DNA from: Streptomyces eurocidicus
GTDB taxonomy: Bacteria > Actinomycetota > Actinomycetes > Streptomycetales > Streptomycetaceae
NCBI RefSeq assembly: GCF_002891295.1
Contig: NZ_LGUI01000006.1
Span: 310,001 to 374,000 of the forward strand
Direction: 5' to 3'
DNA length: 64,000 bases
Positions 55,769-64,000 of the stretch are shown here, one piece after another; the first letter of the stretch is position 1, and each line of letters opens with the position of its first letter. The position numbers and the translations under genes were made by a program. The notes under the pieces were generated by a model, which was not told the origin of the DNA, searched no databases, and worked only from the letters and a program-made list of their open reading frames with translations.

Positions 55769-55917
55769 CCTCAATCTCCCCCAGCTACCGCTGGGAGGTG
55801 CCCCCGGACGGGCTGAAAATCAGCCCGTCCGGCGATTGAGGACACCGCGGAGCGCGGAAAAGGGGGCCCGGGGGCGGAGCCCCCGGATGGGGGCACCTCC
55901 CAGCGGTAGCTGGGGGA
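55769..55917. repeat. Nested inverted-repeat intergenic element
   Basis: A 29-bp perfect inverted repeat (55777-55805 with 55889-55917) encloses an internal hairpin at 55804-55832 and a third pair (55769-55776 with 55834-55841). Such palindromic modules recur between Streptomyces genes from memory. It fills most of the 307-bp gap between the SIS gene and the methyltransferase. Confidence 0.75.
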
Positions 55918-55971
55918 GGGAAGGGGCGGGGTGGGGAAAAGCCCCGCGCAGCGGCCCGGCGCCGCGGGCCG

Positions 55972-56823
55972 CTACACCGGCCGCCGCCCGTGCATCACCC
56001 CCCAGCGCAGCTTCCCGCCACGCACGATCCCCACCCACACCGGCAGGTTCTCCAGCAGATGATCGACGTACCCGCCGCTGATGACCCGCCGCAACTCCCC
56101 CTCCCGCACCCCCGTTTCCGCCGTCAGCCGTGTGTAATGCGTGAGCAGCTGCTCGCTGTGGTCCTCGAAGCCGACCTCCGACAGCGCGAGTTCGGTGAGC
56201 CTGCGGTGGTACGAGGACGGGGTCGCCAGCGTCTCCACGCCGAGCCGGGCCACCGCCGGGCGGAGCTCCTCCGCGGGGACGTCCTCCGCGGCCATGATGT
56301 CGGTGAAGGCCAGCGCGCCCCCGGGCCGGAGGACCCGTACCGCCTCGCCCAGTGCCTTGTCCCGGTCGTCGCTGTGGCAGAGGGCTTCCAGGGAACAGAC
56401 GGCGTCGAAGTGGCCGTCTGGGAAAGGGACGTCGTGGAACGAGCCGGTGACGACCTCGACGAGACCGTCCAGGCCGCGCTCCGCGTTGGTGGCGCGGTGC
56501 CGCTCGTTCTGCGCGGCGCTGAGGTTGAGCGCGACGACCCGGCAGCCGAAACGCTCCGTGAGATAGCGGGCGGTCCCGCCGTAGCCGGAGCCCAGGTCCA
56601 GTACGGAGCGGCCGGGGCCCAGCCGGTCGGCGAGCCGGTCCGCCAGCCGTTCGACCGTGCGGCGGGAGGCGTCCGCGACGGGCTCCTCCGGGTGCCGGTA
56701 GATGCCGGTGTGGATGTCCTCGCCGCCCCAGATGGAGCGGTAGAAGGCGTCGACGTCGGAGGAGTCGTAGTAGCGGCGCGTCGCGTCCTCGCCCGCGCCC
56801 GGGGTGCTGGTGTCCTGGCTCAT
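55972..56823 (-). CDS. Sarcosine/dimethylglycine N-methyltransferase-like enzyme
   Basis: 283 residues. The N-terminus RRYYDSSDVDAFYRSIWGGE followed by DIHTGIY is the hallmark opening of sarcosine/dimethylglycine methyltransferases. The AdoMet loop is VLDLGSGYGGTARYL near 74 and the motif after it is FDAVCSLEALCHSDD. Those enzymes make glycine betaine for osmoprotection. A glycine-sarcosine methyltransferase is not adjacent, so another small-molecule substrate remains possible. Confidence 0.82.
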   Translation of the reverse strand: MSQDTSTPGAGEDATRRYYDSSDVDAFYRSIWGGEDIHTGIYRHPEEPVADASRRTVERLADRLADRLGPGRSVLDLGSGYGGTARYLTERFGCRVVALNLSAAQNERHRATNAERGLDGLVEVVTGSFHDVPFPDGHFDAVCSLEALCHSDDRDKALGEAVRVLRPGGALAFTDIMAAEDVPAEELRPAVARLGVETLATPSSYHRRLTELALSEVGFEDHSEQLLTHYTRLTAETGVREGELRRVISGGYVDHLLENLPVWVGIVRGGKLRWGVMHGRRPV

Positions 56824-57372
56824 CGGTGCTGACCTCGCTCGTCGCTGTCGTCCGGCCGGTACCGGCCGGGTTCAGCCTGCCCACCCGGCCGACGGTGATC
56901 ACAGGGAGAACCGGCCAATGTCCGAGCGGCGCGCACGGCCCGGCGCACACGGTCCGGCGCGCGCCTCACAGCGTCGCCGCCCGCCCCCGGGCTCCCCTCC
57001 GAGCGCGCCGGGCGACCTCATCTTCCGGGCCTCCGCCCCGCACGGGCGCCCGGCTTCCCCGGAGCGGGCCGGGAGACCTTGTGACCCTCTGTCCCCCCTC
57101 CCGGCCGGACGGCGTGATCGAGCGCATAAATCCGGCCAGACGGTGCTCCGTAACGACGTGATCGGCACTGGTGGGGCCGGTGTGACGCGTGAGAGGTTCG
57201 CGCCATGCAGGCCCCCCGAGCCATCCCGGCCGGCCCGGGCCCTGCCGGAGCTCTGGCGCGGGACGATCACGCTGCGTAAGGCGATCGTCCGAATATCGGA
57301 CAGGCGGGTCGGGTCTTCGCCCACTTGCCCATACTCGTAACCCCCGATCTCGCATATTGGACAGGTACGACC
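56824..57372. other. Long divergent promoter stretch
   Basis: 549 bp between the divergent methyltransferase and permease genes, with no convincing gene. The permease-proximal end holds the operator-like elements at 57288-57366. The rest shows no repeats or structure I can name. Confidence 0.5.
57288..57366. promoter_or_regulatory. Operator-like palindrome and repeat before the permease
   Basis: GTCCGAATATCGGAC at 57288-57302 is an inverted repeat (GTCCGA-N3-TCGGAC). Its right half with flank, ATATCGGACAGG (57294-57305), recurs as ATATTGGACAGG at 57355-57366, just before the permease start. Possible binding sites for an unidentified regulator. Confidence 0.45.
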
Positions 57373-58776
57373 ATGAGCCGGACAGTCCCGTCCCCTCCCC
57401 CGCCGACCGAGACGTCACCGCAGCAGGGTTCCCCGCTGTCGAACGGACTCAAGCAGCGGCACCTTTCGATGATCGCCCTCGGCGGTGTCATCGGCGCGGG
57501 CCTCTTTGTGGGCTCCGGCGCCGGCATCGCCTCGGCCGGTCCGTCGATCGTGCTGGCCTACGCCGTATCCGGGCTGCTCGTGATGTTCGTGATGCGCATG
57601 CTCGGCGAGATGTCCGCCGCCAATCCGGTCTCGGGCTCCTTCTCGGTGCACGCCGACCGCGCGATCGGGCGGTGGGCGGGCTTCACCGCCGGCTGGATGT
57701 TCTGGACCCTGCTGGTGGTGGGCGTGGCGATCGAGGCGATCGGCGCGGCGCACATCGTGCAGGGCTGGCTGCCGGGCACCCCGTCCTGGATGTGGGTGCT
57801 GATCTTCATGGCGTTCTTCTGCGGCAGCAACCTGGCCGCGGTCTCCAACTTCGGCGAGTTCGAGTTCTGGTTCGCCGCGCTGAAGATCGCCGCCATCGCG
57901 GCCTTCCTGGTCCTGGGCCTGCTCGCGATCCTGGGCGTCCTGCCCGGCAGCGACTCCCCGGGCGCCGCGCACCTGCTGCACGACGGCGGCTTCCTGCCCA
58001 ACGGCATGGACGGGCTGCTCATCGGGCTGCTGGCCTCCCTCGCCGCGTACGGCGGCCTGGAGACGGTGACCATCGCGGCCGCCGAGTCCGAGAACCCGGT
58101 CGACGGCGTGGCCAAGGCCGTGCGGACGACGATGTGGCGGATCGGCGTCGTCTACGTCGGCTCGATGCTGGTGATCGTCACGCTGCTGCCGTGGAACGAC
58201 GAGTCCGTCACGGAGAGCGGCCCGTACGCCGCCGTGCTCGACCGCCTGAACGTCCCCGCCGGTGGCCAGATCATGAACGTGGTCGTCCTGATCGCGCTGC
58301 TGTCGGCGATGAACGCCAACATCTACGGCTCCTCGCGCATGGCCTACTCGCTGGTGTCGCGCGGCCAGGGGCCGAAGGCCCTGGCCAAGGTCTCCGGCGG
58401 GGTGCCGCGCCGCGCGGTGCTGGCGTCGTCCGCGTTCGGCTTCTTCGCCGTCCTGCTGTCGTACTGGTGGCCCACCACGGTCTTCGCCTGGCTGCTGAAC
58501 ATGGTCGGCGGCGTCGTGCTGATCGTGTGGGGCTTCATCGCCGCCTCGCAGCTGCTGCTGCGCCGCCGGATGGAGCGCGAGGCGCCCGGGCAGCTGGTGG
58601 TGCGGATGTGGGCCTTCCCGTATCTGACCTGGGTGACGCTGGCCGGGGTGGCCGGTGCGCTGGTCCTGATGGGCCTGGAGTCCGACACCCGCGTCCAGCT
58701 GTACTCCACGGGCGGTCTGGCGCTGGCCCTGGCCCTGGTCGGGTACGTCCAGCAGCGGGCGGCCGCGAAGCGCTGA
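57373..58776 (+). CDS. APC-family amino acid permease (GabP/AnsP-like)
   Basis: 467 residues, about 12 membrane helices. The first helix carries the substrate motif MIALGGVIGAGLFVGSG, and RMLGEMSAANPVSGSFSVHA follows in helix 2, both standard for the AAT subgroup (GABA, asparagine, aromatic and related permeases). It couples amino acid uptake to protons. The ATG at 57373 is the first Met next to the conserved N-terminus; its ribosome site is weak. Downstream is a strong terminator. Confidence 0.93.
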   Translation: MSRTVPSPPPPTETSPQQGSPLSNGLKQRHLSMIALGGVIGAGLFVGSGAGIASAGPSIVLAYAVSGLLVMFVMRMLGEMSAANPVSGSFSVHADRAIGRWAGFTAGWMFWTLLVVGVAIEAIGAAHIVQGWLPGTPSWMWVLIFMAFFCGSNLAAVSNFGEFEFWFAALKIAAIAAFLVLGLLAILGVLPGSDSPGAAHLLHDGGFLPNGMDGLLIGLLASLAAYGGLETVTIAAAESENPVDGVAKAVRTTMWRIGVVYVGSMLVIVTLLPWNDESVTESGPYAAVLDRLNVPAGGQIMNVVVLIALLSAMNANIYGSSRMAYSLVSRGQGPKALAKVSGGVPRRAVLASSAFGFFAVLLSYWWPTTVFAWLLNMVGGVVLIVWGFIAASQLLLRRRMEREAPGQLVVRMWAFPYLTWVTLAGVAGALVLMGLESDTRVQLYSTGGLALALALVGYVQQRAAAKR

Positions 58777-58792
58777 GTCCCGCCACTCGCCA

Positions 58793-58836
58793 CGAAGGCC
58801 GGTCGCCCTCCCGGAGAGGAGGGCGACCGGCCTTCG
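58793..58836. terminator. Strong hairpin terminator between convergent genes
   Basis: A 19-bp perfect stem (58793-58811 with 58818-58836) and six-base loop, serving the permease and the convergent YbaK-like gene. Confidence 0.8.
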
Positions 58837-58852
58837 GCGTACCCGGGGCGTG

Positions 58853-59398
58853 CTACGCCACCGCCACGCCCAGACCCGGAAGGACCCGGGCGCCCGGCAG
58901 GCCGGCGAGCAGCGGGCCGGGGACCCAGAGCTTGGAGCCCCGGATCCCGGACCCCACCACGAGCCCGGGGTGCGCGGCGGCCTCGGCGTCCACCAGGACC
59001 GGCCAGCCCTCCGGCAGCCCGACGGGCGTGATGCCGCCGTACTCCATACCGGTGTCCGCCAGCACGGCGTCCATGGGCGCGAACGACACCTTCCGGGCGC
59101 CGAGGTGCCGCCGCACCAGTCCGTTGACGTCGGCCCGGCCCGTGGCGGGGACCACACAGGCCGCGTAGGTCGTCGCCCCGCCCCGCTTCGCGGCGACGAC
59201 CACGCAGTTGGCGGAGTCCGCCAGGGGCACGCCGTACGCCTCGCAGAACTCGACGGTGTCCGAGAGCGCGGGGTCGATGCCGGCGATCTCCACCCGGGCG
59301 GCGTCCTCCTCCGTCCAGCGGCCGAGCGCGGCGGCGACGGAAGGGGCCATCAGATCGGTCCGGGACAGGGCGGGAAGGACCTCGAGCGTCGTGTTCAT
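58853..59398 (-). CDS. YbaK/EbsC-family aminoacyl-tRNA deacylase-like protein
   Basis: 181 residues. The fold pattern of YbaK/ProX editing proteins is visible: CVVVAAKRGGATTYAACVVPA, KVSFAPMDAVLADTGMEYGGI with the conserved Gly-Gly turn, and the C-terminal VLVDAEAAAHPGLVVGSG. The Lys of AKRGG corresponds to the conserved lysine that binds the tRNA end. The family clears mischarged tRNAs in trans; the target amino acid is not evident. ATG at 59398; 46 bp downstream of the MFS gene on the same strand. Confidence 0.88.
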   Translation of the reverse strand: MNTTLEVLPALSRTDLMAPSVAAALGRWTEEDAARVEIAGIDPALSDTVEFCEAYGVPLADSANCVVVAAKRGGATTYAACVVPATGRADVNGLVRRHLGARKVSFAPMDAVLADTGMEYGGITPVGLPEGWPVLVDAEAAAHPGLVVGSGIRGSKLWVPGPLLAGLPGARVLPGLGVAVA

Positions 59399-59444
59399 GG
59401 CCCCATCCAACCGCACCGGCGCCACCGGGCCGCCGGGGGGCGGA

Positions 59445-60725
59445 TCAGGTCCCCGCCGCCCGGCGCCCGGCCGGGAAACGGCGCACCTCCGGGGACAGCA
59501 GGGCCGCCGAGGTGGCGAGGACGACGAGGCCGGCGCAGCCCAGCAGCGCGGTACGGGGGCCGGTGGCCGCGGCGACCGGACCGGCCACCAGCAGGCCGAG
59601 CGGGGCGAACGCCAGGGAGCCGAACCAGTCGTAGGCGCTGACCCGGGAGAGGGCACCGACGGGCACCTCGCGTTGCAGCGTCGTCGCCCACAGAACCCCG
59701 AAGACGTCGCCCGCGACGCCCGCGGCGAACGCCGACACGGCGGTCGCCCAGACCGGGGCGCCCGCCCCCAGCAGCACCATGGGCGACGCCGCGGGGAAGG
59801 TGGCCAGCACGGCGACCAGGACGGGGCGCCGCGCGCGGAGCCGGATCGCCATGGCGGCGCCCACGAGCGTGCCCACCGCCTGCGCGGCGACGACGAGGGA
59901 CCACTCGCGCGCCCCGGCGGGGCTCCGGCCGCTCGCCAGCGGGCCCAGGACGCCCACCGTGGCGTTGACGGCCGCGACGACGAACGCGTACTGGGCCACC
60001 ACGACCCACAGCCACTGCCGGGAGGTGAACTCGCGCCAGCCGTCCCGGAGGTCGCCCCACCCGGAGCCGGCGCGCCGGCGGTGGGCCCGGACCGGCCGGA
60101 CGGCGGCGATCAGCACGGCGCTCACCAGGAACGAGAGCGCGTCGAGGGCCAGCGCCCAGCCCGCGCCCGCCCAGGCGACGACGGTCCCGGACAGGGCCAG
60201 GCCGAGCACCATGGCGACGTTCGTGCCCATCCGCAGCAGAGCGTTGGCCTCCGTCAGCCGGTCGCGGGCGACGATCTCCGGGACCACGGCGGTCATGGCC
60301 GGGGAGAAGAGCGCGGTGGCGGTCCCGGCCGTCGCCGCGAGCAGGGCCATGGCGGGGAGCGGCGCGTGCCCGGTCAGGGTCATGACGGCGAGGCCGGCGT
60401 AGGCGAGCGCGCCGGTGGTCTCCGCGACGACCATGAGGCGTATACGGGGTATTCGGTCCGCTATGACGCCGCCGACCAGGACGAAGAGCAGTTGGGGAAG
60501 CATCTGGCAGGCCAGCACCAGGGAGAGTTTCCCCGGGGTGGCGCCGGGCAGTTCCAGCACGGCGAACGCCAGGGCCACCCGGGCGAATCCATTGCCGAGG
60601 ACGGACACCGTCCGGGCCCAGGAGAGGAGTTGGAAGTTCCGGTCGCGGAGCGGAGCCGGCGCGGCCGGGGGCACGGGTGCGGAGGGCGGCGACGGCGGTG
60701 CGGGCCGTCCTGATGAGCGACTCAC
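59445..60725 (-). CDS. MFS efflux transporter (EntS/macrolide-efflux type)
   Basis: 426 residues with about 12 helices. Conserved points are NFQLLSWARTVSVLGNGFARVAL in helix 1 and the loop GGVIADRIPRIRLM between helices 2 and 3, the MFS signature of the MFS_3/EntS group. These export siderophores, macrolides or other small molecules. The GTG start at 60725 follows a Pro/Ser-rich N-terminal tail. It is divergent from the PLP-like operon, 191 bp apart, and may export that operon's product. Confidence 0.9.
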   Translation of the reverse strand: MSRSSGRPAPPSPPSAPVPPAAPAPLRDRNFQLLSWARTVSVLGNGFARVALAFAVLELPGATPGKLSLVLACQMLPQLLFVLVGGVIADRIPRIRLMVVAETTGALAYAGLAVMTLTGHAPLPAMALLAATAGTATALFSPAMTAVVPEIVARDRLTEANALLRMGTNVAMVLGLALSGTVVAWAGAGWALALDALSFLVSAVLIAAVRPVRAHRRRAGSGWGDLRDGWREFTSRQWLWVVVAQYAFVVAAVNATVGVLGPLASGRSPAGAREWSLVVAAQAVGTLVGAAMAIRLRARRPVLVAVLATFPAASPMVLLGAGAPVWATAVSAFAAGVAGDVFGVLWATTLQREVPVGALSRVSAYDWFGSLAFAPLGLLVAGPVAAATGPRTALLGCAGLVVLATSAALLSPEVRRFPAGRRAAGT

Positions 60726-60916
60726 TCCGTCAGTGTGCGTCGGCCCCGGGAAGAGACACCGGCCTTTTCGGGCAGAGAGTCACTATCCGGCCACATCTCA
60801 CCAGCTTCTCCGTAACCCCCGGAGAGGGACATTACGGGGTCTAGCATGGGTGATCGGACATGCTCAAGGACATTCCGGAAAGCCGCCCACCGGGCTCGGC
60901 GGTACGGGAGGGGCCG

Positions 60917-62272
60917 ATGGGAGCACATGGGCCAACAGTTCTGGACAATGCGATAAGCCATTACTACGACCGCGTCCAGACGGCTCTCCATCATGTGGCG
61001 GAGAGCCGCGGCGCCGACGCCCGGAAGGGCTTCTCCCCCGGCCCCCTGCTGCCTCCCCCGACCGACCGGTTCCATGACTTCCTGTCCGTATCCGGCCTGG
61101 CGGCGACCGGACTCGGCGAGCACCACGGGGTGCGGCTCACCCTGCTGGACCTGATGCGCAATCCCGGGACGAGAACCACGAAGACCATGGCCTCGCTGGT
61201 CATCGTGGCCCGCGCCGCGCACCACGTACGGGAGACCGGGGAGCCCCTGATGCTCCTCACGCCCTCCTCCGCGAACAAGGCCACCGCCCTGCGCGACGCC
61301 GTCCTGCGCGCCGTCGGCCACGGCCTGGTCACCCGCGACGAGTTGCGCATCGCCTGCGTGGTCCCCGCGGAGTCCGCCCACAAGGTGTGGCGGTCCGGAC
61401 TCTCCGACGACCGGGAGCTGCGCCGCCGCAATCCGGTGCTGGTGCACGCCGGTGCCGGCGCCGCCGTCAAGGCCCTGGCGGGCGAGGCCGCCGGGGAGCC
61501 CGCGGCCCGGATCGAGCGGCTGACCGGCGTCCGCGTCTGGCACACCCTCGACCTCGACAACTACCGCGCCCCGGACACCGTACGGGCCTGGTTCGAGGAC
61601 GAGTTCCTGCCGCCGCCCGCCGGTGTCCGCTGGCACTCCCACGCCGTGTCCAGCGCCTTCGGGCTCCTCGGCCACCACTTCGGCACCGGACTCCTCGCCG
61701 CGGAAAGGCCGGGCGCGGCGCGCCCGGCGCCCGGTTACCTCCTGATCCAGCACCTCGCCACCCCCGATATGGTGCTCGACCTGCACCCGGAGGAAGGGCT
61801 CCCCGCGTACGCCCGGGACGGCGCGACCGGCCTCTTCACGCAGGACCGGAACCCGCGCTTCCCCTCCGTCGCCGACGACCCGGCGGAGACCGTCGACCCC
61901 ACCTTCTACACCAGGTCGCCCGCCACGGCCCCCGCGATGAGCGAGATCGTCCGGGCCCAGGGCGGCGGCGGCCTGGTCGTCTCCCGGCACGAGTGCCTCG
62001 GGCGGTACGCGGAGGTCCGCGCCCTGGTGGCGCCCGCCGGGGTGCCGCTGCCCGCCGACCCGGCGCGGCTGCGCGAGTGGTCGCTGGTCATGGCGGTGAC
62101 GGGCACGCTGCTCGCCGTCGAACGCGGCCTGGTGGAGGCCGACGAGGTCGTCGTGCACGGCAGCGGTTCCTACACGGCCGACGACTTCGCGCCGCTGCCG
62201 CCCACCGCGCGGCGGACCGCCACAAGCGTCTCCGACGTCGCGGACGCGCTCCACGCGGCCGCCCGGCGATGA
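60917..62272 (+). CDS. Uncharacterised protein with fold-type II PLP-enzyme features
   Basis: 451 residues from ATG at 60917, which has GGGAGGGG six bases ahead; an in-frame ATG at 60860 lacks a site. The family is not firmly recognised; it may be the group labelled DUF6002. Residues about 85-100 read RNPGTRTTKTMASLVI, resembling NPxxSxKDR of cysteine synthase and SbnA, with the Lys that binds PLP. TPSSANKAT follows where these enzymes have the TSGNTG phosphate/substrate loop. VLVHAGAGAAVKAL and WHSHAVSSAFGLLG add to the resemblance. This is inference from pattern only. It begins an operon with an F420-type oxidoreductase 10 bp downstream. Confidence 0.7.
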   Translation: MGAHGPTVLDNAISHYYDRVQTALHHVAESRGADARKGFSPGPLLPPPTDRFHDFLSVSGLAATGLGEHHGVRLTLLDLMRNPGTRTTKTMASLVIVARAAHHVRETGEPLMLLTPSSANKATALRDAVLRAVGHGLVTRDELRIACVVPAESAHKVWRSGLSDDRELRRRNPVLVHAGAGAAVKALAGEAAGEPAARIERLTGVRVWHTLDLDNYRAPDTVRAWFEDEFLPPPAGVRWHSHAVSSAFGLLGHHFGTGLLAAERPGAARPAPGYLLIQHLATPDMVLDLHPEEGLPAYARDGATGLFTQDRNPRFPSVADDPAETVDPTFYTRSPATAPAMSEIVRAQGGGGLVVSRHECLGRYAEVRALVAPAGVPLPADPARLREWSLVMAVTGTLLAVERGLVEADEVVVHGSGSYTADDFAPLPPTARRTATSVSDVADALHAAARR

Positions 62273-62282
62273 GGCGGCGAGG

Positions 62283-63194
62283 ATGCGCACCGGGATCGTG
62301 ATCCTCCCCGAACACCCCTGGCCGGCCGCCCGCCGGCACTGGCTGCGCGCCGAGGAGCTCGGTTTCCACCACGCCTGGACGTACGACCACCTCTCCTGGC
62401 GCTCGCTGCGCGACGCACCGTGGTTCGGCGCGATACCACTGCTGGCCGCGGTCGCCGCGGTCACCACCCGGATCCGGCTGGGTCCCCTCGTCGCCACCCC
62501 GAACCTCCGGCACCCGGCGGTGCTGGCCAAGGAGCTCATGACGCTCGACCACATCGCGGGCGGCAGGGCCGTCGCGGGTCTCGGCGCCGGAGCGGCCGGT
62601 TCCGACGCCCGCGCGCTGGGCGGCCCCCCGCTCTCCCCCGCCCGGCGGGCCGCCCGCTTCGAGGAGTTCGTCGCCCTGACGGACCGGCTGCTCGGCCAGG
62701 ACCGCACCGACCACGAAGGCCCCTTCTACACCGCCCGGGGCGCCCGTACGATCCCCGGCTGTGTGCAGCGCCCCCGCCTCCCCTTCATCATCGCGGCGAC
62801 CGGGCCGCGCGGCATGCGGCTGGCGGCGCGGCACGGGCAGGGCTGGGTGACCCATGGCACCGCCGCCGGGCCCGGCGAGCTCCCCGAGGCCGAGGTGCTG
62901 CCCCTCCTGGCCCGGCAGTCCGCCCTGTTCGGGGACGCCTGCGAACAGGCCGGCCGCGCCCCGGCGGAGGCCGGCCGCATGGTGCTCGGCAGCCGGCTGG
63001 TCCCCGGTCTCACGGACTCCGTGGACCGGCTGCTCGGCTTCGCGGCGGAGTGCGCCGCGCTGGGCTTCACCGACCTGGTCCTCCACCGGCCCAGGCCCTC
63101 GGGGGTGTTCGCCGGGGACGTCACGGCCTTCGAGGAGGTCGTGGCGGCCGCGATCCCGCAGGTCGAGCGGCTGAAGCCGCCCCCGGGCGGCTGA
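62283..63194 (+). CDS. LLM-class F420-dependent oxidoreductase
   Basis: 303 residues, luciferase-like TIM barrel. It starts RTGIVILPEHPW, then HHAWTYDHLSW, RLGPLVATPNLRHPAVLAKELMTLD and GGRAVAGLGAGA, the standard progression of LLM F420 enzymes, and FIIAATGPRGMRLAARHGQGW in the second half. Family members use reduced F420 for hydride transfer to diverse substrates, often in secondary metabolism. It lies 10 bp after the PLP-like gene and 50 bp before the methyltransferase, so all three should be one operon. Confidence 0.92.
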   Translation: MRTGIVILPEHPWPAARRHWLRAEELGFHHAWTYDHLSWRSLRDAPWFGAIPLLAAVAAVTTRIRLGPLVATPNLRHPAVLAKELMTLDHIAGGRAVAGLGAGAAGSDARALGGPPLSPARRAARFEEFVALTDRLLGQDRTDHEGPFYTARGARTIPGCVQRPRLPFIIAATGPRGMRLAARHGQGWVTHGTAAGPGELPEAEVLPLLARQSALFGDACEQAGRAPAEAGRMVLGSRLVPGLTDSVDRLLGFAAECAALGFTDLVLHRPRPSGVFAGDVTAFEEVVAAAIPQVERLKPPPGG

Positions 63195-63244
63195 ATCCGC
63201 GGCGGAAGGACCGGAGCGGAAGGACGAGGAGAGGCGGAGCGGGC

Positions 63245-64000
63245 GTGACGACGGACGAGGAGACCCCGCCCCCGGGCGGACCCGGCATCGGCGACTACGG
63301 CCGGACGTTCGGCGAGGTCTACGACGACTGGTACCCCCCGGAGTTCGGCGACGGCACGGCGGCCGTGGCGGCGCTGGCGCGCTTCGGAGCCGGCGGCGAG
63401 GCCCTCGAACTGGGCGTCGGCACCGGCCGTATCGCCATACCCCTCGCCCGGCGCGGCGTCCGCGTCCACGGGGTGGACAGCTCGCCCGAGATGCTGCGCC
63501 GGCTGCGCGGAAAGCCCGGCGGGCACCTGGTGCGCACCGTGCTCGCGGACATGGCCGACTGCGACCTGGGCCGCCGGTTCACTCTCGTCTACTCCGTCTT
63601 CAACAGCCTCTTCTGCCTCCCCGACCAGGCCCGGCAGACCGCCTGCCTCGCCGTCGCCGCCCGCCATCTGGCACCCGGCGGCCGCCTCGTCGTCGACCAC
63701 CAGATCCCCGCCGGCGTCTCCCCCGGGATCTCCGCCCGGCACTTCCACACCGAGGAGGACCGGTTCCGCTTCTCCCTGGTCGACTGCGACCCGGTGACCC
63801 AGGTGATGGACCGGCGCACCGTGGTCGTCACGGACGGCGACACCGTCTCGTACCGGTCGGTCATCCGCTATGTGTGGCCCGGCGAGCTGGATCTGATGGC
63901 CGCGGCGGCGGGGCTGGTGCCGCTGGCCCGCGCGGCCGACTGGAAGGGGTCGCCGATGAGCGCCGACAGCCCGGGGTGCGTGTCCGTCTACCGCCACCGG
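63245..64000 (+). CDS. Class I SAM-dependent methyltransferase, 3' end outside window
   Basis: 252 codons are visible from GTG at 63245 without a stop, so the gene runs past base 64000. The AdoMet-binding loop is ALELGVGTGRIAIPLA near residue 57-72, followed by VHGVDSSPEML and the VYSVFNSLFCL strand. The N-terminus YGRTFGEVYDDWYPP is typical of small-molecule methyltransferases of the UbiE-like group. The substrate is unknown. Third gene of the operon with the PLP-like and F420 proteins. Confidence 0.88.
   Translation, partial: MTTDEETPPPGGPGIGDYGRTFGEVYDDWYPPEFGDGTAAVAALARFGAGGEALELGVGTGRIAIPLARRGVRVHGVDSSPEMLRRLRGKPGGHLVRTVLADMADCDLGRRFTLVYSVFNSLFCLPDQARQTACLAVAARHLAPGGRLVVDHQIPAGVSPGISARHFHTEEDRFRFSLVDCDPVTQVMDRRTVVVTDGDTVSYRSVIRYVWPGELDLMAAAAGLVPLARAADWKGSPMSADSPGCVSVYRHR

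Overview
The window is very GC-rich, with codon use strongly biased to G or C in third positions, GTG and TTG starts, and DmdR/IdeR-type iron boxes and a DasR-type site in the promoters. All of this points to a Streptomyces chromosome, probably accessory or arm DNA, since few housekeeping genes are present. I read about 46 protein-coding genes. I saw no tRNA, rRNA, CRISPR array, integrase or intact insertion sequence.

Layout. 1-1600: a cut GNAT acetyltransferase, a VOC-fold protein and decayed coding fragments. 1610-28741: an iron-regulated hydroxamate siderophore cluster. It has two FecCD permeases, an IrtAB-like exporter pair, a four-module NRPS of 4743 residues preceded by its lipoprotein receptor, a formyltransferase, a small unknown protein, an N-acetylglutamate-synthase-like GNAT, an ornithine N5-monooxygenase and an ArgJ paralogue. 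Seven-gene-group expression is tied together by six near-consensus iron boxes. A cold-shock gene lies inside the cluster. 28738-31809: a cis-prenyltransferase, class I terpene synthase and Rieske oxygenase set. 32269-41103 and beyond: two tandem DUF4360-like secreted proteins, a patatin-like membrane protein, an RpiR regulator, a Ddn-family protein, a GntR-TetR hybrid regulator, and an intradiol dioxygenase with an AraC regulator. 42444-47869: a lasso peptide cluster in the order regulator, A, C, B1, B2, methyltransferase. 48018-58776: secreted hydrolases (GH18 chitinase, HNH nuclease, M6 protease), a SpoIIE-type phosphatase, a GNAT, a SIS-domain protein, a betaine-type methyltransferase and an amino acid permease. 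58853-64000: a YbaK-like deacylase, an MFS exporter, and a divergent operon of a PLP-fold-like protein, an F420-dependent oxidoreductase and a methyltransferase cut by the window end.

How the genes work together. For the siderophore, the monooxygenase makes N5-hydroxyornithine, the formyltransferase formylates part of it, and the NRPS assembles residues predicted as formyl-hydroxyornithine, Ser, hydroxyornithine, formyl-hydroxyornithine. The last condensation-type domain would release the chain, by analogy with erythrochelin, as a diketopiperazine. That composition plus one acetyl group matches foroxymithine as I remember it. The NAGS-like and ArgJ-like enzymes would supply ornithine. For the lasso peptide, the 42-residue precursor has a predicted core with a DTVD motif ending at the ring-closing Asp9, and the cluster ends with a protein-isoaspartate-methyltransferase homologue. 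This is the arrangement of aspartimide-modified lasso peptides such as lihuanodin and cellulonodin-2.

The observations I rate highest are the predicted aspartimidylated lasso peptide, the unusual condensation-domain motifs in the siderophore NRPS, the complementary defects in the exporter ATPase pair, the cis-prenyltransferase/terpene synthase/Rieske set, and the uncharacterised PLP-like/F420/methyltransferase operon.
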